A stretch of 64,000 nucleotides of DNA from Catellatospora vulcania (lineage in GTDB: Bacteria > Actinomycetota > Actinomycetes > Mycobacteriales > Micromonosporaceae), in assembly GCF_009720385.1 (NCBI RefSeq), contig NZ_ML769308.1:1-64000 (forward strand), written 5' to 3'. The notes under the pieces were generated by a model. The model saw nothing but the letters and a program-made list of their open reading frames with translations. It was not told where the DNA came from and made no database searches. The position numbers were made by a program, and so were the translations under genes. Of the stretch, positions 1 through 9,474 are shown one piece after another. Every line of letters starts with the position of its first letter. Within the stretch, counting starts at the first letter, position 1.

Positions 1-1
1 G

Positions 2-109
2 GCCGCCCCGGCCCGCCCGATGCCGGGGGCCGCCCCGGCCCGCCCGATGCCGGGCCCCGCGCCCGCCCGCCCGATGCCGGGCGCCGCATCCGCCCGCCCG
101 ATGCCGGGC
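2..109 (+). repeat. Four tandem 27-bp coding repeats
   Basis: Four back-to-back 27-bp units encode the nonapeptide AAPARPMPG with small variations (third unit begins PAP, fourth AAS). They form the disordered tail of the partial kinase. In-frame tandem units like this can change copy number by slippage. Confidence 0.8.
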
Positions 110-271
110 GCCGTCGAACCGCCGAGCGTTCCGCAACGCCGGCGCGAGCCCGACCCGGCGGCCACGGCCGCCACCCTGACCCGGCTGTACGAGGGCGTAC
201 GGCGGGGCCAGGCCGGCGACGGCGCGACGGCGTCGGCGACGGCACCGGACGACATCAAGGGGGAGCCATGA
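2..271 (+). CDS. C-terminal tail of a sensor histidine kinase (CvnA-like), truncated by window edge
   Basis: Only the last 89 codons are inside the window; the start lies upstream. The visible part is a low-complexity Pro/Ala tail made of four copies of a nine-residue unit (AAPARPMPG and variants), followed by a short helical end containing the motif YEGVRRGQ. Actinobacterial nitrate/nitrite-sensing-type histidine kinases that head conservons often end in a Pro-rich tail with a similar closing helix, and the next gene is a roadblock protein, as in conservons. The stop codon overlaps the next start (ATGA at 268-271), so the two are translationally coupled. The kinase identity rests on context and tail only; no catalytic domain is visible. 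Confidence 0.55.
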   Translation, partial: AAPARPMPGAAPARPMPGPAPARPMPGAASARPMPGAVEPPSVPQRRREPDPAATAATLTRLYEGVRRGQAGDGATASATAPDDIKGEP

Positions 272-696
272 CCACAGCGACGCTCAGCAAGCCGGCCCAG
301 GACCTCAACTGGCTGGTCGCCGGATTCGCCGACCGGGTGCCGGGGGCCCGGCACGCCGTGGTGGCGTCCTCGGACGGCCTGGTGGTCGCGGTCTCGGCGA
401 ACCTCGACCGGGCCACCGCCGACCAGCTGGCCGCGGTCACCTCCGGCCTGATCGGCATCGCCGGGTGCGTGGCGCAGCTGTCCGACGGTGACGAGGTGCG
501 CCAGACGGTGATCGAGATGGGCCGGGGCTACTTCCTCACCATGGCGGTCCGCGACGGCTCGGTGCTGGCGGTGGTCGCCGACGCCGACGCCGACCTGGGC
601 GTGGTCGGCTTCGAGATGGCGCGGCTGGCCAAGCAGACCGGCGAGATCCTCACCCCGGCGCTGCGGGCCGAGCTGCAGCGCGCGCTGCCGCGCTGA
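268..696 (+). CDS. Roadblock/LC7 domain protein (CvnB-like)
   Basis: A 142-residue single-domain protein of the roadblock/LC7 fold. The N-terminal helix (LNWLVAGFADRVPG) is followed by the strand and helix typical of the family (HAVVASSDGLVVAVS) and a second strand block near residues 85-115. In Streptomyces conservons this subunit works with a membrane histidine kinase, a DUF742 protein and a small Ras-like GTPase as a G-protein-like signalling complex. Here it follows the kinase tail by a 4-base overlap, but no DUF742 or GTPase gene follows; the next gene is on the other strand. It is therefore a shortened conservon or a split one. Confidence 0.85.
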   Translation: MTTATLSKPAQDLNWLVAGFADRVPGARHAVVASSDGLVVAVSANLDRATADQLAAVTSGLIGIAGCVAQLSDGDEVRQTVIEMGRGYFLTMAVRDGSVLAVVADADADLGVVGFEMARLAKQTGEILTPALRAELQRALPR

Positions 697-758
697 CCGA
701 CGGCCGGGATACCGGTCTTCGGCGGCGTCCGGCTCGCCGGTCGCCGCCGCGGTGAGTC

Positions 759-2219
759 TCAGCTGTTCCGCTTGGCGAGCTCCTCCAGCTCGTCGAGCAG
801 CTTCTGCACCGGCTCGTAGGCGTCCTTGGCGTCGTCCTCGGCGTCCGCGGCCCAGCCCTCGACCTTCTTCTGCAGGTTCTCGGCCCGCTTGCGCGCCTCG
901 TCCCAGTCGCCCTGGAGCATCTTCGTGGAGATGTTCTTGAGCCCGTTGGTCAGCTCGGTGCGCTGCTTCGGGGTGATCACGTCGGTGTCGCGCAGCTTCT
1001 GCACGGCGTCGTTGAGGTCGGACAGCAGTTCCAGCGCCTGGAACGGGCCGCCCCGCTCGGGCGTGGGGCTGGGCTTGGGCGCCGCCGTGGTCCGGGCGGG
1101 CCGGTTCGGCGACCGGGTCGGGGTGGCGTTGGCGGGGTCCAGCGGCTCCCGCAGCGCCGACATGATCATGAGCACGCCGCTGATCAGGATGATCGCCATC
1201 ACCAGCATGACGGCCAGCAGCGGCTTGCGACTGCGCTTGACCCGCACCGGGGGCGCGGACCTGGCCTTCGGTGCGGCCTGCACCCGGGTCGCGGGCGCGG
1301 GCACCCGGGCGGCGCCGGCGATCGCGCCGCCGGTGGGGGCGAGCAGCGTCGGATTCGGTCCGGCGGGCGTGGTGGCCGGCGCGGGGCCGGACACGGCCTG
1401 CACCGACATGCCGCCCAGAGCGTGGGCCAGGTCGGCGGCGCGCGGGCGGCGCGCGGGGGAGGGGTCCACCGCGGCCGCGATCAGGGCGGTGATCGCCGGG
1501 GGCACGCCGGGCAGGGCGGGCAGCGGCCGCGGCCGGGCGTGCTCGGACTCGAACTGCTCCCAGCTCTCGATGCCGTTGCGCCGCCGCCCGGTCACCATCT
1601 CGATGAGCAGCACGCCGAGGGCGTACACGTCGGCAGCCGGGTCGGCGGCCTTCTGGCGCAGCCGCTCCGGGGCCGCGTACGCCGGGGTGCCGATGATGAG
1701 CGTGCCGGTCGCGTCGGGCAGGCCGGTCATCGCGGCGATGCCGAAGTCGAGCACCTTCGCGCCGGTCGCGGTGATCATGATGTTGCCCGGTTTGACGTCG
1801 CGGTGCACCACGTCCCGCGAGTGGGCTGCGGCCAGCGCCCCGGCGACCTGCGCGCCGATCGTGGCGGCGCGCGCCCAGCCCACCGGCCCGCGGGCCATCA
1901 GCTCGGCCAGCGACTCGCCGGTGAGCAGTTCCATCACCAGGTACGGCTCGACGTGGCCGTCGGGGAAGGTGACCTCGCCGAAGTCGTGCACCGCCGTGAT
2001 GTGCGGGTGGGTCAGCTGCGCGGCCGAGCGGGCCTCGCGCAGCGCGCCGGCGCGCAGGGCCGGGTCCGCGGCGGTCGGACCGGCGAGCACCTTCACCGCG
2101 ACGGGGCGGCCCAGCACCAGGTCATGGGCCTGCCAGACCTCCGCCATGCCGCCGGTGCCGATGCGGCGATCCAGCAGGTAGCGGTCGTGCAGCTTCAGAC
2201 CGGGGGTGAAGGCGGACAT
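759..2219 (-). CDS. Membrane-anchored Ser/Thr protein kinase (PknB-like, no PASTA)
   Basis: A Hanks-type kinase of 486 residues. The kinase domain fills roughly residues 10-270, with glycine loop GTGGMAEVW, catalytic lysine in VAVKVL (about residue 43), HRDVKPGNIM catalytic loop, DFG and an APE-like motif (AAPERL). A Pro/Ala linker, one transmembrane helix (about 332-356) and an extracytoplasmic C-terminal segment of charged helices (about 390-486) follow. The outer part has no PASTA repeats, so its ligand is unknown. I use ATG at 2219; an in-frame TTG lies at 2228. A TACGGT -10-like box sits 8 bases before the ATG, so the transcript may be leaderless. Confidence 0.92.
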   Translation of the reverse strand: MSAFTPGLKLHDRYLLDRRIGTGGMAEVWQAHDLVLGRPVAVKVLAGPTAADPALRAGALREARSAAQLTHPHITAVHDFGEVTFPDGHVEPYLVMELLTGESLAELMARGPVGWARAATIGAQVAGALAAAHSRDVVHRDVKPGNIMITATGAKVLDFGIAAMTGLPDATGTLIIGTPAYAAPERLRQKAADPAADVYALGVLLIEMVTGRRRNGIESWEQFESEHARPRPLPALPGVPPAITALIAAAVDPSPARRPRAADLAHALGGMSVQAVSGPAPATTPAGPNPTLLAPTGGAIAGAARVPAPATRVQAAPKARSAPPVRVKRSRKPLLAVMLVMAIILISGVLMIMSALREPLDPANATPTRSPNRPARTTAAPKPSPTPERGGPFQALELLSDLNDAVQKLRDTDVITPKQRTELTNGLKNISTKMLQGDWDEARKRAENLQKKVEGWAADAEDDAKDAYEPVQKLLDELEELAKRNS

Positions 2220-2293
2220 GGTGGACAACCGTACCGTGTCTCAGCCAGCGGTGACACCGAACGAGGGACACCGTGAGATCCGTCGCCCGCGGC

Positions 2294-2299
2294 TATATT
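2294..2299 (+). promoter_or_regulatory. -10 box for a leaderless mannosyltransferase transcript
   Basis: TATATT ends 7 bases before the ATG at 2307, and no Shine-Dalgarno sequence is present. Transcription would begin at or next to the start codon. No clear -35 box is visible. Confidence 0.5.
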
Positions 2300-2306
2300 C
2301 CTGCCT

Positions 2307-3674
2307 ATGTCTGACACCCCCGGACCAGGGCTCGTGCCGGTGCGCCGCCGCCCGGCGGACCCGCCTGCCGACCTGCCCGTCGACGAACCACCCGCGGAGC
2401 CCGCACCGGCGGCTGCCGATGCGGTGCCGGGGCAGGCGGCGGCCGACGGCACCGGCGCGGCGTGGCGGCGCTGGCGGCCCTCGGTGGTCGCCGGGGGCAC
2501 GGTCTGGGTCAGCAGCCTGCTGGCGTACTTACTGGTCACGGCGGTGGCCTGGCTGCCGACCGAGAACCTGGAGAGCAAGGCCGGCCCGGTCCCGGGCACC
2601 CTCCGCCAGCTCATCTCGTCCTGGTACCGCTGGGACTCCGAGTGGTACGTGAACATCGCGAACCTGGGGTACGCGTACGACGAGCACAGCACGGCGTTCT
2701 TCCCGCTCTACCCGATGGTCGTGCGGGCGGCCGACCGGCTGCTGCCGGGCGACACCTTCGAGGCGGCCCTCATCGTCGCGGCGCTGTGCTGCCTCGCCGC
2801 GCTGATCCTGGCGCACCGGCTGGTCACCGAGCTGTCCGGCGTCGAGGACGCCCGCCGCACCATCATCTACCTGCTGGCCTTCCCGACCGGGTTCTACCTG
2901 ACGGCGGCCTACAACGAGTCGATGTTCGTGGCGCTCGCGCTGGCCTCGCTGTACTGCATGCGCCGCGGTCGGTGGTGGTGGGCGGGGATGTTCGCCGGCT
3001 ACGCCGGCGCCACCCGGATGGCCGGGGTCATGCTGGGCGCCGCGTTCGTCTACGAGTACCTGCGCCAACGCGGCTTCTCCGTGCGCGGGCTGGTCGAGGC
3101 GGGCCGGGAGCGCCGCCTGTGGGGCGCGCTGCGCGCCCTGGTCGACCGCGACGCCTTCGCCGTGGTGCTGGTGCCCGCGGGACTCGCGAGCTACATGCTC
3201 TACTGCCGCCTGGCCTTCGGCGACGCGCTGCACTTCCTGGAGTCGCAGAAGTTCTGGGCCCGGGAGGGCTTCACGATGCCCTGGACGGTCGTCGGCGACG
3301 TCGTCGCGCTCGTCGACAGCAGCGAGTCGGTCTTCCATCCCGATTCGATCCGCAACATCGCCAACCTGACCACGGCACTGGCCGTGCTGTTGCTGCTGGT
3401 GCTCGCCCTGGTGGGCCCGTGGCGGCTCGGCGGCGACCACGCGTACCTGGTGATCTTCGCCGCGATTGTCGTGCTGATGCCGATGTCCAACCCGATCCGC
3501 ATGCACTACCCGCTCAGCTCGCTGTGGCGGTTCGCGCTCGAGTGCACGGTGGCGTTCATGGTGCTGGCCCGGATGGGGCGCAGCCCGGCCTTCGACCGCG
3601 TCTACCTCACGTCGATGCTGGCCCTGCAGGGCGCGATGGTGGTCGTGTTCGTGCAGAAGGACTTCGTCGCCTGA
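2307..3674 (+). CDS. PIG-V-like polytopic mannosyltransferase
   Basis: A 455-residue GT-C-type membrane glycosyltransferase. A cytoplasmic Pro/Ala-rich N-terminus of about 55 residues precedes around ten transmembrane helices. The first external loop carries the family signature RWDSEWYVNIANLGY (about residues 108-122) followed by FFPLYPM, which matches the mannosyltransferase family related to eukaryotic GPI mannosyltransferase PIG-V. Such enzymes transfer mannose from polyprenyl-phosphate-mannose to a lipid or protein on the outer membrane face; the acceptor is unknown here. It starts at ATG 2307, seven bases after a TATATT box. It is divergent from the kinase gene. Confidence 0.8.
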   Translation: MSDTPGPGLVPVRRRPADPPADLPVDEPPAEPAPAAADAVPGQAAADGTGAAWRRWRPSVVAGGTVWVSSLLAYLLVTAVAWLPTENLESKAGPVPGTLRQLISSWYRWDSEWYVNIANLGYAYDEHSTAFFPLYPMVVRAADRLLPGDTFEAALIVAALCCLAALILAHRLVTELSGVEDARRTIIYLLAFPTGFYLTAAYNESMFVALALASLYCMRRGRWWWAGMFAGYAGATRMAGVMLGAAFVYEYLRQRGFSVRGLVEAGRERRLWGALRALVDRDAFAVVLVPAGLASYMLYCRLAFGDALHFLESQKFWAREGFTMPWTVVGDVVALVDSSESVFHPDSIRNIANLTTALAVLLLLVLALVGPWRLGGDHAYLVIFAAIVVLMPMSNPIRMHYPLSSLWRFALECTVAFMVLARMGRSPAFDRVYLTSMLALQGAMVVVFVQKDFVA

Positions 3675-3736
3675 GGCCGGTGTCCCACCTGGTCATCCGA
3701 AGCGCGGGGGCGTGCGGGCGATCCACCCGCGGCGTC

Positions 3737-3742
3737 TATAGT
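3737..3742 (+). promoter_or_regulatory. -10 box for a leaderless HAD phosphatase transcript
   Basis: TATAGT ends 6 bases before the ATG at 3749, with no Shine-Dalgarno motif, the spacing expected for a transcript that begins at the start codon. Confidence 0.55.
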
Positions 3743-3748
3743 GCGTCG

Positions 3749-4396
3749 ATGATCAATCCGGTGGACCTTGTCATCTTCGACTGCGACGGCGTGCTGGTGG
3801 ATTCGGAGACCATCGCCATCCGCGTCGCCTCGCAGATGCTGGCCGAGCTGGGCTGGCCGCTCACCGACGACGAGATCCTGGACACCTTCGTCGGCCGCTC
3901 GGCTGCCTCGATGGTGCCGGTGATCGAGCAGAAGCTGGGCCGCCCGCTGCCGCAGTGGCCGGAGATGTTCGTCGCGCGCCAGCTCGCCGCGCACGAGGCG
4001 GGGCTGGTACCGGTGCCCGGCATCGTCGAGGCGCTCAACGCGATCACGCTGCCGACCTGCGTGGCCTCCAGCGGACGGCACGACAAGATGCGCAACACGC
4101 TCGGCATCACCGGGCTCTATCAGCGCTTCGAGGGCCGCATCTTCTCGGCCACCGAGGTCGCCAACGGCAAGCCCGCGCCGGACCTGTTCCTGCACGCCGC
4201 GAAGAGCATGGGGGCCGACCCGGCGCGCTGCGTGGTGGTCGAGGACAGCCGACCCGGTGTGCAGGCCGCGCGGGCGGCGGGCATGCGGGTGCTGGCGTAC
4301 GCCGGAGGAGTGACACCGGCCGACTGGCTCGAAGGCCCGGACACGGTGGTGTTCCACGACATGCGCAAGCTTCCTGACCTGCTCGGCGTACGGTAG
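3749..4396 (+). CDS. HAD-superfamily phosphatase (beta-phosphoglucomutase-like)
   Basis: A 215-residue HAD hydrolase. Motif I is FDCDGVLVDS, with nucleophile Asp11 and acid/base Asp13. Motif II is the Ser in VASSGRH, motif III the Lys in NGKPAPDLF, and motif IV the acidic pair in VVVEDSRPGVQAA. The all-helical cap between motifs I and II (about residues 17-85) places it with the sugar-phosphate phosphatase/beta-phosphoglucomutase group; the exact substrate cannot be told. The frame stays open far upstream because of GC bias, but the true start is ATG 3749. Confidence 0.85.
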   Translation: MINPVDLVIFDCDGVLVDSETIAIRVASQMLAELGWPLTDDEILDTFVGRSAASMVPVIEQKLGRPLPQWPEMFVARQLAAHEAGLVPVPGIVEALNAITLPTCVASSGRHDKMRNTLGITGLYQRFEGRIFSATEVANGKPAPDLFLHAAKSMGADPARCVVVEDSRPGVQAARAAGMRVLAYAGGVTPADWLEGPDTVVFHDMRKLPDLLGVR

Positions 4397-4521
4397 GGCA
4401 CGGATTTCGCGGCGACGTCGGCCTTTCACGGCGGTGTCGTCCGAACGCGCGGCCCTTGTCGCGCAACGTTCATCGCGGCACGGTCTGATCTGGACATCCC
4501 GTCCCGATCGGAGGTCGACCC

Positions 4522-6036
4522 ATGTCGCCGTTGCCCCGTCCGCGTGCCGTCGCGGCCGCCGCCGCCCTCGCGGCAGCGGCCGCGCTCACCCTCACCGCAC
4601 CGCCCGCCCAGGCCGCCGCGCTCACCCCGAAGGTGCTCGTGGTCGGCATGGACGGGCTGAACTGGGCCAAGGTCGTCGATGCGAACGCGCCGACGCTCGA
4701 CGCGCTGGCCGCCGGCGGCACGCTCGGCGAGAGCCTGCTCTACTGCAACCCGGTGGCGAACTCGTCCAGCGGGCCCGGCTGGTCCACCATCGCCACCGGG
4801 GTCATGCCGGACAAGCACGGCGTCAAGGACAACACGTTCAGCGGCAAGCAGTACGGCACGTACCCTGACTTCCTGACCCGGCTGGAGCAGGCCGACCCGG
4901 CGTACTCGACGCTGTCCATCCTGGACTGGGCGGTGCTGCACACCCAGGGCACGTTCGGCTCGGCGATCGACACCCGGATCACCTACAACGGCGACGCCAA
5001 CGGCTACGTCGGCGAGGACGTGAAGGTCACCGACGACGCGGTGAACCACCTGCGGCACAACGACCCGGACGCGACCTTCGTCTACCTGGGCAACACCGAC
5101 GTGGTGGCGCACTCGACCGGCACCGGCACGGCGTACCGCACCGCGATCGAGACGCAGGACGCCCAGCTCGACCGGATGCTCGACGCCATCGCGGCCCGGC
5201 CGACCTACCCGAGCGAGGACTGGCTGATCGTGGTCACCACCGACCACGGCCACAACAACCCGTCGGGCGGGCACGGCGGCTGTGGCCTCGACGCCGAGCG
5301 GCGCACCTGGATCCTGGCCAAGGGCACCGGTCACACCGCGGGCCTGCGCCCGATCGACACCCGGCTGTCCGACGTGGCCGGCACCGTCTTCGCGCACCTC
5401 GGCGTGACCGTCAACCCGGCCTGGAATCTCGACAGCAAGCCGCTGAACGTACGCGCCACCGACCCGTTCGACGGCCTGAACGCCACGCTGCAGGCCCGCT
5501 CGCACGAGACCGGCATCCCGGCCACGGTGAAGGGCTGGACGCACACCGCACCGGCGGGCTGGTCGGTGGACCGCTCGGCGATGCCGACCGGCGGCGTGAA
5601 CGAGTGGCGTGGCTGGTCGTTCACCAATGAGGAGTTCTGGAGCCGTACCCAGTCGTCCCAGAACCGGGAGAACGGCCTGCGGCTGCGCGGGGTGTTCGCG
5701 GTGGCCGACTCCGACGAGTTCGCCGACCGCTCCGGCGGCGGGTCCTACGACTCGACGCTGGTCTCGCCCGCGTACCCGGTGACCGCCGGGACGGTGAAGA
5801 CGCTGCGCTACGTCACGCACTACCTCCAGGAGGGCTCGCAGACCGCGGACGTGCTGGTCTCCTTCAACGGCGGCGCGAACCAGCTGGTCAAGCGCTACAC
5901 CGCGGACGCCCGCGCCAAGGCCGAGGCGCTGACCGTCACCGTGCCCGCCGGGGCCACCTCGATGACGGTGAAGTTCCGCTACTACAACGCCGGCAACAAC
6001 TGGTACTGGGTCATCGACGACCTGCGGGTCAGCTGA
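4522..6036 (+). CDS. Secreted type I phosphodiesterase/alkaline phosphatase family protein
   Basis: A 504-residue exported enzyme with an Ala-rich Sec signal peptide (cleavage likely after APPAQAA, near residue 32). The alkaline phosphatase-superfamily core covers about residues 36-300: first metal site VVGMDGLNW, nucleophile region GPGWSTIATG, NTDVVAHSTG, and the second metal site TTDHGHNN with the following GGHGG. The last 170 residues look like a beta-sandwich module (WRGWSFTNEEFW, FRYYNAGNNWYW), likely for binding. It may cleave phosphodiester or pyrophosphate bonds outside the cell. A CGGAGG ribosome site lies 7 bases before the ATG. Confidence 0.85.
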   Translation: MSPLPRPRAVAAAAALAAAAALTLTAPPAQAAALTPKVLVVGMDGLNWAKVVDANAPTLDALAAGGTLGESLLYCNPVANSSSGPGWSTIATGVMPDKHGVKDNTFSGKQYGTYPDFLTRLEQADPAYSTLSILDWAVLHTQGTFGSAIDTRITYNGDANGYVGEDVKVTDDAVNHLRHNDPDATFVYLGNTDVVAHSTGTGTAYRTAIETQDAQLDRMLDAIAARPTYPSEDWLIVVTTDHGHNNPSGGHGGCGLDAERRTWILAKGTGHTAGLRPIDTRLSDVAGTVFAHLGVTVNPAWNLDSKPLNVRATDPFDGLNATLQARSHETGIPATVKGWTHTAPAGWSVDRSAMPTGGVNEWRGWSFTNEEFWSRTQSSQNRENGLRLRGVFAVADSDEFADRSGGGSYDSTLVSPAYPVTAGTVKTLRYVTHYLQEGSQTADVLVSFNGGANQLVKRYTADARAKAEALTVTVPAGATSMTVKFRYYNAGNNWYWVIDDLRVS

Positions 6037-6048
6037 CGGTCCAGCTGC

Positions 6049-6075
6049 GCCGCCCGGCCCACGAGGCCGGGCGGC
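6049..6075 (+). terminator. Hairpin terminator after the phosphodiesterase gene
   Basis: A perfect 11-bp GC stem (6049-6059 with 6065-6075) and 5-base loop starts 12 bases after the stop codon. There is no U-tract. Confidence 0.65.
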
Positions 6076-6138
6076 GTCGTCGTTTCCCAAGGTCGATTGA
6101 GTCGTTCCTCCTGGCAGGCGCCGCGCGGGGGCGGCGTC

Positions 6139-6165
6139 GCCGCGGGGCGCCCGACGCCCCGCGGC
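6139..6165. repeat. Second GC hairpin before the multicopper oxidase gene
   Basis: Perfect 11-bp stem (6139-6149 with 6155-6165) around a 5-base loop. It is flanked by two copies of a GCCGCGCGGGGGCGGCG-type direct repeat (about 6118-6136 and 6177-6193). It may be a second terminator or a leader structure of the next gene. Confidence 0.5.
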
Positions 6166-6206
6166 AGTTTCGTGACGCCGCGCGGGGGCGGCGGAAGGTG
6201 TGCGAC

Positions 6207-8111
6207 ATGGTCGACCGCAGGCGGATTCTCCAGGCGACGGCGGCCGCGGGCGCCGCCACCGTGATCTCCCAGCGTGCCGGGTGGGCGTGGGCGGTCGGGC
6301 AGGGCCGGGCGGGCACGCTCGACCCGAGCACGATCCGCAAGTACGTGACGCCGCTGGCGGTGCCGTCGGTGATGCCGCCCGCCCACCGCGGCGAGGGCGG
6401 CGTGGCCCGCTACCTGGTCGGGGTGCGCCAGTTCCGGCAGCAGATCCTGCCGTCGAACCTGCCGCAGACCACGGTCTGGGGCTACGGCGACGTGTCCCAG
6501 CCGCGCAGCTTCCGGACCCCGTCGGACACCATCGAGGCCCGGGTGGACCGGCCGGTGCGGGTCACCTGGGTCAACGACCTGGTCGACTCCTACGGCGACT
6601 TCCGCCCGCACCTGCTGCCCGTGGACCCGACGCTGCACTGGGCGAACCCGCCGGGCGGCGACGCCGGGCGCGACTCGCGGCCCACGTTCACCTCGACCCC
6701 GGGGCCGTACCGAGGCCCGGTGCCGCTCATCACGCACCTGCACGGCGGCCACACGCACGAGGAGAGCGACGGCTACCCGGAGGCGTGGTACCTGCCGAAG
6801 GCCCGCAACATCCCGGCCGGGTACGCGACCGTGGGCACGTTCTACGACGCGTTCGGGGCGGAGTTCGAGGAGCGCAACGGGGTGGCGTGGAAGCCGGGCA
6901 CGGCTACCTTCCAGTACACCAACGACCAGCGCGCCTCGACCCTGTGGTACCACGACCACACGCTCGGCGTGACGCGCGTCAACGTGTACGCCGGGCTCGC
7001 GGGCTTCTACCTGCTGCGCGGTGGCAAGAGCGATCTGCCCCCGGGCGTGCTGCCCGGCCCGGCCCCGCAGCTCGGCGACGAGCCGGGCACGCGCTACTAC
7101 GAGATCCCGGTGGTGGTGCAGGACCGCTCGTTCAACGCCGACGGCTCGCTGTTCTACCCGGCCAGCCGCGCGTTCGCCGACGACGCCGGACCGTACATCC
7201 CGGAAGGGCCGTTCCCGCCGATCTGGAACCCGGAGTTCTTCGCGAACACCATCATGGTCAACGGCAACACCTGGCCGGAGCTGGAGGTCGAGCCGCGCCG
7301 CTACCGGCTGCGCTTCCTCAACGGCTGCAACGGCCGCGTGCTGATCATGAAGGTCACCACCGACCCGCTGGCCGTCCGACCCGCGCCCGTGGCCCTGCCC
7401 ATCTGGCAGATCGGCAACGACGGCGGCTTCCTGCCCAAGCCGGTGCAGCTCCAGCAGCTGCTGATGGGCCCGGCCGAGCGCGCCGACGTCATCCTGGACT
7501 TCACCGGCCAGCGTGCGGGCACCGAGCTGTACCTCATCAACGAGGGCCCGGACGAGCCGTACAACGGCACCTTCAACCCGGCCGACCCGGCCACCACCGG
7601 CCAGGTCATGCGCTTCACCGTCGGGCGGCTGACCGGCAAGGACCGCAGCACGCCGCCGGAGGACCTGGACCTGCCCTGGATCAAGCCGATCGGCCAGGCG
7701 AGCAACACCCGGCGGCTCTCGCTCGACGAGGAGCTGGGCCACGAGCAGTCCATCGAGCTGCTGCTCGGCACGGTCGACGAGCACGGCCACGCGATGCCGA
7801 TGCACTGGGACCACCCGATCACCGAGGACCCGAAGCTCAACGCCACCGAGATCTGGGAGCTGCACAACTTCAGCGTCGACGCCCACCCGATCCACCTGCA
7901 CCTGGTGCAGTTCGAGATCCTCGGCCGGGGTGTGGACGGCAAGCAGCCGCCGGAGCCGGGCGAGCGCGGCACCAAGGACACCGTGATCGCGCTGCCGGGC
8001 GAGATCACCCGGGTGAAGGCCACGTTCGACCTGGCCGGCCGCTACGTGTGGCACTGCCACCTGCTGGAGCACGAGGACAACGAGATGATGCGGCCCTACC
8101 GGGTCGGCTGA
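6207..8111 (+). CDS. Tat-exported multicopper oxidase (CotA/bilirubin oxidase type)
   Basis: A 634-residue copper oxidase. All four copper-binding motifs are intact: HLHGGHTH, WYHDHTLG, HPIHLHLVQF and HCHLLEHEDNEMM, the last with an axial Met. The N-terminus has a twin-arginine signal (DRRRILQATAAAGA). The extended N-terminal cupredoxin region with EARVDRPVRVTWVNDL resembles CotA-type spore-coat laccases and bilirubin oxidases. It would oxidise phenolics, bilirubin-like pigments or metal ions outside the cell while reducing oxygen to water. I use ATG 6207, correctly spaced from GGAAGG at 6193-6198; GTG 6198 is too close to that site. Confidence 0.9.
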   Translation: MVDRRRILQATAAAGAATVISQRAGWAWAVGQGRAGTLDPSTIRKYVTPLAVPSVMPPAHRGEGGVARYLVGVRQFRQQILPSNLPQTTVWGYGDVSQPRSFRTPSDTIEARVDRPVRVTWVNDLVDSYGDFRPHLLPVDPTLHWANPPGGDAGRDSRPTFTSTPGPYRGPVPLITHLHGGHTHEESDGYPEAWYLPKARNIPAGYATVGTFYDAFGAEFEERNGVAWKPGTATFQYTNDQRASTLWYHDHTLGVTRVNVYAGLAGFYLLRGGKSDLPPGVLPGPAPQLGDEPGTRYYEIPVVVQDRSFNADGSLFYPASRAFADDAGPYIPEGPFPPIWNPEFFANTIMVNGNTWPELEVEPRRYRLRFLNGCNGRVLIMKVTTDPLAVRPAPVALPIWQIGNDGGFLPKPVQLQQLLMGPAERADVILDFTGQRAGTELYLINEGPDEPYNGTFNPADPATTGQVMRFTVGRLTGKDRSTPPEDLDLPWIKPIGQASNTRRLSLDEELGHEQSIELLLGTVDEHGHAMPMHWDHPITEDPKLNATEIWELHNFSVDAHPIHLHLVQFEILGRGVDGKQPPEPGERGTKDTVIALPGEITRVKATFDLAGRYVWHCHLLEHEDNEMMRPYRVG

Positions 8112-8120
8112 CCGGATGCC

Positions 8121-8145
8121 GGGGCGGCGCGATCCGCGTCGCCCC
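8121..8145. terminator. Bidirectional hairpin between convergent genes
   Basis: A GGGGCG...CGCCCC stem with an inner CGCG pairing and one mismatch lies between the convergent multicopper oxidase and CorA genes. Confidence 0.55.
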
Positions 8146-8149
8146 TTCG

Positions 8150-9274
<1,125 letters not shown>

Positions 9275-9474
9275 GGTCACCTCCCGGGGCGATCTTAGTC
9301 GGCTAGAGGGTGCGGAACGGCTCCGCATAGGTGAACACTCCCCGCACGGCCGGGTCGTAACCGGTCAGCGGCCGGACCTGGAAATGGATCCCCCACTCGG
9401 CTCGGGGGCCGGATCAGGCGCGTACCGCGGCGCGAACGCGGCCTCGACGACCGTGCGCGGCGGATCAGCACAGC

